From: Solirubrobacterales bacterium
GTDB lineage: Bacteria; Actinomycetota; Thermoleophilia; Solirubrobacterales; Solirubrobacteraceae
Reading direction: 5' to 3'
DNA length: 32,491 nt
Assembly: GCA_027449125.1 (NCBI GenBank)
Contig: DAIDME010000032.1
Location: 1-32,491, forward strand
In this document: piece by piece, positions 25,003-31,304 of the stretch
How positions within the stretch are numbered: position 1 is the stretch's first letter
How the letters are laid out: each line of letters starts with the position of its first letter
Position numbers and translations under genes: made by a program
Notes under the pieces: model-generated
The model's input: the letters and a program-made list of their open reading frames with translations, nothing else
What the model was told of the DNA's origin: nothing
Database searches by the model: none

Positions 25003-25050
25003 CCGGACAGGTGGTTGCGGGAAGAGTCTTCTCTGTCCGGACTTGTCCGG
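25003..25050. promoter_or_regulatory. Repeated TGTCCGG elements between divergent genes
   Basis: CCGGACAG (25003-25010) is an exact inverted copy of CTGTCCGG (25033-25040). A direct copy, TTGTCCGG (25043-25050), follows exactly 10 bp later, one helical turn. The middle site contains the palindrome GTCCGGAC. The cluster covers the promoter area of the STAND-WD40 gene and lies 83 bases ahead of the secreted-protein gene, so it probably controls one or both. Confidence 0.55.
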
Positions 25051-25132
25051 ATATGCCTGGAACCGTTGCCTGGGGGCATCTGCACCGAGAACATGCGTCC
25101 CCGGCAGGCACTACCGAAAGACGGAGGATGCG

Positions 25133-28100
25133 ATGCTTCGGGGTCGACGGATCGGGTTGGACGCAGGTCGGTGTGGGTTCCTGGCGGTATTGGTGGCGCC
25201 GGCGTTGGCCGCCGCGCTGGCAATCGGGCTGATCGCACCCGCGTCAGCCGCGCTGGGACGCACGCCCGTGTCGGCTGGCGCGCCCAACTCTCTACTCGGG
25301 TCAGCGCTGTCCACCACCTCGTCCAACCTCAGCTGGACGAGCCCGACATCTGTTGACCTCGCCTTCCACGCCACCTCCGTATCGTGTGCGGCGGCGGACT
25401 TCTGCGTCGCGGTTGACGGCAACGGCGGCGCCACGGCTTGGAACGGCAGCGCGTGGAGCACGGTGCAAAACGTCGATCCTGGTGTGGGGCTGACCTCGGT
25501 CGCCTGTGCGTCCTCGTCCTTCTGTATCGCTGTGGACAGCACGGGACACGCCTTCAACTACGACGGGAGCGGCTGGAGCGCCGGTACGTCGTTGGTATCG
25601 GCAGGTCTCACCGCTGTCTCGTGCTCATCGGCGACCTTCTGCGTCGCGGTCAGCGACATGGGCCAGGCGGTTACTTACAGCGGCACAAGCTCGACCTATG
25701 TCAGCACGGACTGGGGTAGCGCCGTCAACCTGGGCTCGAGCTCGCCATCGTTCAACTCCATGCTTACGTCCGTATCATGCACCGCCGCTAGCAACGGACC
25801 GTTCTGCGTGGCAGTGAACGGCAACGGGAACAATTCCAGTGCTCAGGCCTTCACGTACAACAGCGGTGGAGACGGCGCTTGGAGCAATGCGTCCACGCTC
25901 GAGAGCGGAACCAGCTTCAACCCGTTCGTGTCGTCGGTGTCCTGCGCCTCGGACACGTTCTGCGTCGCGGTCGACGCCAATAACCGGACCGCACTCACAT
26001 ACAACGGCAGCTCCTGGACTAGCGCCGCACCAGGCATAGGCGCGGCGTCCGTCTCCTGTCAGTCGACCTCCTTCTGTGACGCGGTCGGCCAGGGCCAGAG
26101 CGTGGTTGATGCCTCGGGCAGCTGGGGCACTCCCGTTCCTCTCGACGGTGGGGCCCAGCTGACGGCGATCTCCTGTCCGACCAGTTCATTCTGTGTGGCC
26201 GTGGACAACTACGGTGGGATCGATGCGTCCAATGGAACCGCCAATTCGTGGCCGTCCAGCGGGGCGACGATGGTCGGCGGCGGCGGGCTCGTCTCGGTTT
26301 CGTGCGCCGGTCCCAGCTTCTGCGGGGCGGTCGATGCCAACGGCAGAGCCCTGTTCTACACGGGCAGCGCCTGGACGCAGCCGACACCGGTCGACACGAG
26401 CAATCCGCACGGGCTCACCTCCATCTCGTGCGTGGGCAGCGGCTTCTGCGCAGCCGTCGACAACCAGGGCAATGCTTTCATCTACGCCCAAGGCGCCTGG
26501 AGTACGGCAGATCAAATCGACACGAACGGCCAGGGAGGCCCGGGCGACCTCACTTCAGTGTCCTGCGCCACGACTCAGTTCTGCGTCGCGGTCGATGGAA
26601 GCTCTGGCGAGGCCTTCACCTTCAACGGCAATGGCTGGGGCACCGGCGTCGCTGTAGACAGCACCAACAACGGCGACGGGCTTCAGTCCGTGTCCTGCGT
26701 CTCTGGACAGAGCGGGCCGTTCTGCGTCGCGGTCACTGGCAACGGCGATGCGAGCTCTGCGGATGCTTACACGTTCAACGCCGGTGGCGACAGGAGTTGG
26801 AGCGCCGCGTCCACGCTCGAGAGTGGAACCAAGAGCAACCCGTTCGTGTCGTCGGTGTCCTGCGCCTCGGACACGTTCTGCGTCGCGGTCGACAGCAATA
26901 ACCAGACCGCACTCACGTACAACGGCAGCACTTGGAGCAGCGTCGCCATAAGTGCCCAAAGCCCCGGCTCAATCTCCTGTCTGACCGCGTCGTTCTGTGA
27001 GGTGTCGGACTCGATGGGCGAGGCGTTGACTTATAGCGGCACCACGTGGAGCACTCCTGTCACCGCCGATCCTCTGAGCGGATTCGGATTCGACCAGACG
27101 TCGCTCTCCTGCGCGGAGTCTTCGGCGACCGCCGCCTTCTGCCTGATGGTGGATCGCAATGGCAACGCTCTGGTGGGTACCGGAGCGATCGCCTCCGGCG
27201 GAGGGGCAGCGAGTTCCTCCACGACGCTGACTAACGCACCCGTGAGCCCGGTGACCAACCAGACGGTTACGCTGACCGCTACCGTCAGCTCGAGCTCCGC
27301 TTCGGTCACGCCGTCGGGAACGGTGCAGTTCGACTCGAGCAACGGCACCCCGATCGCCGGCTGCTCGAGCCAGGCGCTCACCGAGACCGCCTCATCTACC
27401 TACCAGGCCACCTGCACGACCACCTACGCCGCCGGAGCGCACGCGCCGACCGCCACCTTCAGCTCGGCCGACGCGAGCACACTGCAGGGCTCGACGAGCA
27501 CCCCTGACGGCTTCTCGGTGGGGGCGGCGAGCACGAGCGTCGCCGTGTCGGCGTCGCCGAGCACCACGCCGACGACCGCCCAGCAGGTGACCTACACCGC
27601 CACGGTGGCGCCGCTGTACACCGGCTCGGTCGCCCCGGGCGGGACGGTTGAGTTCCTGGATGGGGGCTCGGCGATCACGGGCTGCTCGGCGCAGCCGGTG
27701 TCGGGCGGCCAGGCGACCTGCGCCGTCAGCTACGCGTCGGCGGGGCCCCACTCCATCACCGCCCAGTATTCCGGTGATACGAACTTCACCGGGTCGAGCA
27801 CAACCAGCGCGCTGTCGGTGACCGTCTCGCTGGCCTCCTACACGCTCGGCGTGACGCGCTCAGGCGGCGGGTCCGGTTCGATCGCGAGCAGTCCCTCGGG
27901 GATCGGCTGCGGCGGCACCTGCGCGGCGTCGTTCCCGCAGGGGACGGTAGTGACCCTGACTGAGACTCCGGCGTCCGGGTCGGTGTTCGCCGGCTGGTCG
28001 GGGGCGTGCAGCGGCACCGGGTCCTGCCAGGTGACGATGAGCCAGGCGCAGTCGGTCACCGCGACGTTTGACCTGGCGCCTGCCGCCACCACACCAACGA

Positions 28101-28549
28101 CGCCCACGACACCGACGACGCCCACCACACCCGTTGCGCCGGCCTCGACGGTCGGAACTGGGGGTGCGAGCGCCGCGCGGGCGATCGGGCCGGCGGTCAG
28201 CGACGTGCTCAGCTGCTCCGGGACCGGCGCGCAGAGCTGCTCGTTCACGGTCAGTCTGCAGGTGATGGAGACGTTCTACGGGCGCAAGCTGGTGGGCGTT
28301 GCGGCGAGCGCGAGACGCAAGCCCAAGCGGATTCACAGATTCGTGACGGTCGGGGTCCTGCGCGTGAGCCTGGACGGCGGGCAGCGCCGGGTTGTGAAAG
28401 TGAGCCTCAACGGTCTCGGCGCCAGGTTGCTCAGGGTCCGCAAGGTCCTGCCCGTCGCGCTCACGGTCAAGCAGGGGTCGCTGACGGTCAGGCGCCAGCG
28501 CGTCGTCTTCAGGGCACCCAGGGCCAAGCAGCGCAAGCGCCGGCGTTAG
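25133..28549 (+). CDS. Large secreted protein: 14 Cys-pair beta repeats, Ig-like domains, InlB-like repeat
   Basis: 1138 aa. A signal peptide (hydrophobic FLAVLVAPALAAALAIGLI, cleavage near ASA) is followed by 14 units of about 44 aa (residues about 83-685) of the form SVSC-x5-11-FCVAVD..G...YNGS.WS, each with two Cys. The pattern suggests propeller blades stabilised by disulfides. Units 4-5 and 11-12 are nearly identical, seven units apart, implying a 7+7 duplication. Then two Ig-like domains (about 695-900; TNQTVTLTATVS and TTAQQVTYTATVA), a divergent InlB-type repeat (FAGWSGACSGTGSC), a (TTP)5 linker and a very basic C-terminus ending KQRKRRR. There is no LPXTG or clear C-terminal membrane helix. 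ATG 25133 has GGAGG five bases upstream. Probable surface adhesion or ligand-binding role; no enzyme motif seen. Confidence 0.88.
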   Translation: MLRGRRIGLDAGRCGFLAVLVAPALAAALAIGLIAPASAALGRTPVSAGAPNSLLGSALSTTSSNLSWTSPTSVDLAFHATSVSCAAADFCVAVDGNGGATAWNGSAWSTVQNVDPGVGLTSVACASSSFCIAVDSTGHAFNYDGSGWSAGTSLVSAGLTAVSCSSATFCVAVSDMGQAVTYSGTSSTYVSTDWGSAVNLGSSSPSFNSMLTSVSCTAASNGPFCVAVNGNGNNSSAQAFTYNSGGDGAWSNASTLESGTSFNPFVSSVSCASDTFCVAVDANNRTALTYNGSSWTSAAPGIGAASVSCQSTSFCDAVGQGQSVVDASGSWGTPVPLDGGAQLTAISCPTSSFCVAVDNYGGIDASNGTANSWPSSGATMVGGGGLVSVSCAGPSFCGAVDANGRALFYTGSAWTQPTPVDTSNPHGLTSISCVGSGFCAAVDNQGNAFIYAQGAWSTADQIDTNGQGGPGDLTSVSCATTQFCVAVDGSSGEAFTFNGNGWGTGVAVDSTNNGDGLQSVSCVSGQSGPFCVAVTGNGDASSADAYTFNAGGDRSWSAASTLESGTKSNPFVSSVSCASDTFCVAVDSNNQTALTYNGSTWSSVAISAQSPGSISCLTASFCEVSDSMGEALTYSGTTWSTPVTADPLSGFGFDQTSLSCAESSATAAFCLMVDRNGNALVGTGAIASGGGAASSSTTLTNAPVSPVTNQTVTLTATVSSSSASVTPSGTVQFDSSNGTPIAGCSSQALTETASSTYQATCTTTYAAGAHAPTATFSSADASTLQGSTSTPDGFSVGAASTSVAVSASPSTTPTTAQQVTYTATVAPLYTGSVAPGGTVEFLDGGSAITGCSAQPVSGGQATCAVSYASAGPHSITAQYSGDTNFTGSSTTSALSVTVSLASYTLGVTRSGGGSGSIASSPSGIGCGGTCAASFPQGTVVTLTETPASGSVFAGWSGACSGTGSCQVTMSQAQSVTATFDLAPAATTPTTPTTPTTPTTPVAPASTVGTGGASAARAIGPAVSDVLSCSGTGAQSCSFTVSLQVMETFYGRKLVGVAASARRKPKRIHRFVTVGVLRVSLDGGQRRVVKVSLNGLGARLLRVRKVLPVALTVKQGSLTVRRQRVVFRAPRAKQRKRRR
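25918..25975 (+). repeat. Internal duplication block, copy 1
   Basis: 58 bases identical to 26836-26893, at an offset of exactly 918 bases (306 codons, seven repeat units). Identity falls off gradually on both sides (for example CCAGCTTC against CAAGAGC just upstream), as expected for an older duplication kept similar in this part. Confidence 0.85.
26836..26893 (+). repeat. Internal duplication block, copy 2
   Basis: Second copy of the 58-base identical block. It encodes the end of the unit-11 linker and the start of unit 12 (NPFVSSVSCASDTFCVAVD). Confidence 0.85.
28088..28132 (+). repeat. Five 9-base Thr-Thr-Pro units
   Basis: Five tandem units, consensus ACSACRCCV, encoding (TTP)5. A Thr/Pro linker between the InlB-like repeat and the basic C-terminus of the secreted protein; a possible glycosylation zone and slippage-prone site. 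Confidence 0.8.
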
Positions 28550-28572
28550 CCGGTGCGAGCCGGGGGCGACAG

Positions 28573-28602
28573 GCTGGGGGCGGCGCGCTCGCCGCCCCCA
28601 GC
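28573..28602 (+). terminator. 13-bp perfect GC hairpin after the secreted-protein gene
   Basis: GCTGGGGGCGGCG, loop CGCT, CGCCGCCCCCAGC: a perfect 13-bp stem 23 bases after the TAG stop. No T-tract follows, as often in high-GC actinobacteria. It ends 3 bases before the TATAGC box of the MFS gene, so it may separate the two transcripts. Confidence 0.6.
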
Positions 28603-28605
28603 TGG

Positions 28606-28611
28606 TATAGC
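28606..28611 (+). promoter_or_regulatory. Leaderless-type -10 box of the MFS gene
   Basis: TATAGC, 10 bases before GTG 28622 (the overlapping TAGCCT at 28608-28613 gives 8). No Shine-Dalgarno sequence. It follows the terminator hairpin directly. Confidence 0.45.
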
Positions 28612-28621
28612 CTTCGCACCC

Positions 28622-30349
28622 GTGGGCGCGGCGGGCGGGACGGCGCAGGGGCGGCGGAGGTGGTTTGCCACCTACCGCTCCGTCCTGGCGATCCGAGACG
28701 TACGCCTGCTGTTCAGCGGCCTGGCGATATCGGCCACCGGCAGCTGGGCCTACAACGCGGCGCTGCTCGCGCTCGTGTACACGCGCACCCACTCACTGGC
28801 GTGGGTGGGGGCTGCGGGCCTCGTGCGCTTCCTGCCATCGCTGCTGCTGAGCCCCTACAGCGGCGTCGTGGTGGAGCGCTCCGACCGCTTCCGCCTGCTG
28901 CTCGCCACCAACAGCCTGTGTCTGGTCTGGCAGTGCCTGCTGGGGGTGGTCGCGCTCGTACACGGGCCGATGGTGCTGGTGCTGGCGCTGGCGGCGCTCA
29001 GTTCCTCGACCGGCATCTTTGAGATGCCCGCCGTCGGCGCGACCGTGCCGGCCGTGGTGCCGGAGAGCGAGCTGGTCGCCGCCAACGCCCTGCAGTCGAC
29101 GATTGACAACCTGGTCGTGATCATCGGGCCGGCGATAGGCGCCCTGCTGCTCGCCGTGAGCTCGCCGCCGGTCGTCTTCTTCGTCAACGCCGCCACGTTC
29201 GGCGCCGCGGCGCTGCTGGTCACGCGCATCGGCTTCCGCGGCACCAAGGTCGACGTCACCGCGGGCGGCACCGCTGGGGTGCTAGCGCAGATGCTGGTCG
29301 GCGTGAGGGCGATCCTCGGCGCCCGCTCGGCCCGAGCGCTGGTCGCGATGTGCGCGCTGGTCTCGTTCATCTACGGCACCGACACGGTCCTCTTCATCGG
29401 TGTCTCGGCGCACAAGCTCGGGACCGGGGCGAAGGGGTTTGGCTACCTGCTGGCGGGGCTCGGGGTCGGCGGCGTGCTGATGGCCGGCGCTGTCAACCGG
29501 CTGGCGGCGCGCCCCAGGCTCGCCTGGGTGATCTTCGCCGGTGTGGCCGGCTACACGCTGCCGACCGCGCTGATGGTCGTGATCCGCTCGCCCGAGCTGG
29601 CGTTCCTCGTCGAGGTCGTCCGGGGCGCAAGCACGCTGGTCGTCGACGTGATCGCGATCACCGCGCTGCAGCGGGCCGTGCCGAAGGACCAGCTCGGGCG
29701 CGTGATGGGCGGCTTCTGGGCGCTCATCATCGGGGCGATCGCGCTGGGAACCGTGATCACCCCGGCGATCACGACCAACTTCGGCCTGGACGCCGGGCTG
29801 TGGACGATGGCGCTCGCGCCGTCGCTCGTCGCGGTCGCGGCGCTGCCGGCGATGCGCCGCGTCGACCTGGAGACGGCCTCGGCCAGCGCCCTGCTGGCGC
29901 CCAGGGTGGCGCTGCTGGAGCAGCTCGGGATCTTCTCCGCGGCGAGCAGAACGCTGCTCGAGCGTCTCGCCGCAGAGGCGCAGGAGCGCGCCTTCGAGCC
30001 GGATGCGCAGATCATCACCCAAGGGCAGCGGGCGGACTACCTCTACGTGCTGATCGATGGCGCGGTCGAGGTCAGCTCGAGCGGCGAGTCCGGTGGTCCC
30101 GCCAAGCCGATCAGGACGATGTCGGCGCCGGACTACTTCGGTGAGATCGGCATTCTCAGGAACGTGCCGCGAACCGCCAATGTGGTCGCCGGCGCTGAGG
30201 GCTGTCGCTGCGCCATGATCGATGGCCAGCAGCTGCTCGAGGCGCTCGGCGCCGCCAGTCCGTCAGGAGCGATGCTCGCGCGTGCCTCGACGCTGCTGGC
30301 GGCTACGCATCCCTCCGAGGAGTCACTCGCCGGTACGGCCAGCCTCTGA
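28622..30349 (+). CDS. MFS transporter fused to a C-terminal cyclic-nucleotide-binding domain
   Basis: 575 aa. Residues about 15-415 form a major-facilitator transporter with around 12 membrane segments (for example LLFSGLAISATGSWAYNAAL and FLPSLLLSPYSGVVVERSDR), like the efflux group that includes enterobactin exporters. Residues about 435-555 form a cNMP-binding/CAP-effector domain: ITQGQRADYLYVLIDGAVEV and a phosphate-binding cassette, FGEIGILRNVPRTANVVA, that keeps the Glu and Arg needed to hold a cyclic nucleotide. Such fusions occur in actinobacteria; they suggest transport gated by cAMP/cGMP or a similar ligand. GTG 28622 is chosen from the -10 spacing; upstream codons would cross the hairpin. 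The exported or imported substrate is unknown. Confidence 0.92.
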   Translation: MGAAGGTAQGRRRWFATYRSVLAIRDVRLLFSGLAISATGSWAYNAALLALVYTRTHSLAWVGAAGLVRFLPSLLLSPYSGVVVERSDRFRLLLATNSLCLVWQCLLGVVALVHGPMVLVLALAALSSSTGIFEMPAVGATVPAVVPESELVAANALQSTIDNLVVIIGPAIGALLLAVSSPPVVFFVNAATFGAAALLVTRIGFRGTKVDVTAGGTAGVLAQMLVGVRAILGARSARALVAMCALVSFIYGTDTVLFIGVSAHKLGTGAKGFGYLLAGLGVGGVLMAGAVNRLAARPRLAWVIFAGVAGYTLPTALMVVIRSPELAFLVEVVRGASTLVVDVIAITALQRAVPKDQLGRVMGGFWALIIGAIALGTVITPAITTNFGLDAGLWTMALAPSLVAVAALPAMRRVDLETASASALLAPRVALLEQLGIFSAASRTLLERLAAEAQERAFEPDAQIITQGQRADYLYVLIDGAVEVSSSGESGGPAKPIRTMSAPDYFGEIGILRNVPRTANVVAGAEGCRCAMIDGQQLLEALGAASPSGAMLARASTLLAATHPSEESLAGTASL

Positions 30350-30375
30350 GCGAGTGTCCGGGTGGGGCGACCAGT

Positions 30376-31227
30376 TCAGGCGGTGGGGCACGGCGGCCGG
30401 TAGGCGAGCTGCGGCACGTAGAGCGACCATTGGGCGTCGTTCAGAGCGTTGCCCGTGATCGTGCAGATCTGCGCTGCGCTCTGGTAGGCGCGAAAGTACC
30501 AGCGCTTGTGGTTCCGGCCCGTGAGCAGCGCCTGGTTGTTGGCGCTGAAGGCGATCTGCGTGAGGTCCCGGCCCGCGCCCGTGATCGTCGCCTCGAGCGT
30601 GGCCTGCCCGGAGACCGCGACGCGGTAGAGCCAGATCTCACCGCTGCGGGTCGCCACCGCCAGGGTGCCGGCGTCGGCGTTCAGCGCCAAGCCCGTCACG
30701 GGCGAGGTCGGGCCGCTCACCGTGGCCACCAGCTGCGGGCTGCGCGGGTCTGTCAGGCTCCACATGTAGATCAGTCCGTTGGCGCCCGCCGCCACCAGGA
30801 GCTTGCCGTCCGGGCTGAGCAGAGAGCGCTCGAGCGGCGTGACCGTGCGGGCCCGGGCCAGCGCCAGCCGGGCGGCTTGAAGCTCGTGGGCGGGAGGGTT
30901 GGGCACAGCGGCCTGGACGCTCGCGGGCTGCGGTCCCCGGGCGAGCTTCGCCGGCATGAGCCCGCCGGTCAGGGAGAGCAGTTGCGAGCTCGCCGCGGTT
31001 GTGGGTGAGATCCGGTAGGCCGCGACCGCCAGTTGGCGGGCGAGCGCCGGCTGGCTGGCGCGCAGGCCACCGGCCTCGAGCGCAACGTAATCCGAGACGG
31101 CTACCCGGCGCCCCAGCTCGCTTGAGTGCAGCTCACGTGAGGAGATGGCCGCAAAGGCCGTCATCGCCACTGCGAACAGGATGAGGGCGCGGATCAGCCA
31201 CACCGGGTACGAGCGACGTCTGACCAC
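30376..31227 (-). CDS. Short WD40-like membrane protein, NTPase-less paralogue of the STAND-WD40 protein
   Basis: 283 aa. MVRRR and one membrane helix (WLIRALILFAVAMTAFAAI) predict a short cytoplasmic N-terminus and an extracytoplasmic body. The helical linker PALARQLAVAAYRISPT closely matches PALAMQLAVAAYRIAPT of the STAND protein at 21177-24983. Only about three WD40-like units follow (LLSPDGKLLVAAGANGLIYMW, then LALNADAGTLAVATRSGEIW, then a degenerate one), and the C-terminus ICTITG to YRPPC has the same C-x24-C spacing. HTH and NTPase are absent. Three blades cannot close a propeller, so it may pair with another protein or be a decoy. GTG 31227 is 9 bases after TAACAT. It is convergent with the MFS gene and divergent from the helicase. 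No frameshift is seen, so it is an intact short gene. Confidence 0.88.
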   Translation of the reverse strand: MVRRRSYPVWLIRALILFAVAMTAFAAISSRELHSSELGRRVAVSDYVALEAGGLRASQPALARQLAVAAYRISPTTAASSQLLSLTGGLMPAKLARGPQPASVQAAVPNPPAHELQAARLALARARTVTPLERSLLSPDGKLLVAAGANGLIYMWSLTDPRSPQLVATVSGPTSPVTGLALNADAGTLAVATRSGEIWLYRVAVSGQATLEATITGAGRDLTQIAFSANNQALLTGRNHKRWYFRAYQSAAQICTITGNALNDAQWSLYVPQLAYRPPCPTA

Positions 31228-31236
31228 TGCGCGGCC

Positions 31237-31242
31237 ATGTTA
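31237..31242 (-). promoter_or_regulatory. Leaderless-type -10 box of the short WD40 gene
   Basis: TAACAT on the minus strand, 9 bases before GTG 31227. No ribosome site. A nearby ATG (31238-31236) is out of frame and overlaps the box. Confidence 0.45.
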
Positions 31243-31288
31243 GAAAGCCGTGCCGGTCGCGGCCTGCACGCCCCGTCCGGCAGGGCGC

Positions 31289-31294
31289 TAGCCT
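31289..31294 (+). promoter_or_regulatory. Leaderless-type -10 box of the helicase gene
   Basis: TAGCCT, 10 bases before GTG 31305. The same hexamer (TAGCCT) occurs before the MFS start at 28622. Confidence 0.4.
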
Positions 31295-31304
31295 CGCCTG
31301 CACG

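Noticed and set aside
25382-27180. CRISPR-like or mobile-element repeats in the repetitive stretch
   Set aside because: The repeats are in frame, about 44 codons long, diverged at DNA level and encode a regular Cys-pair protein unit.
30350-30375. Terminator between the MFS and short WD40 genes
   Set aside because: No stem longer than 3-4 bp is visible in the 26-base gap.
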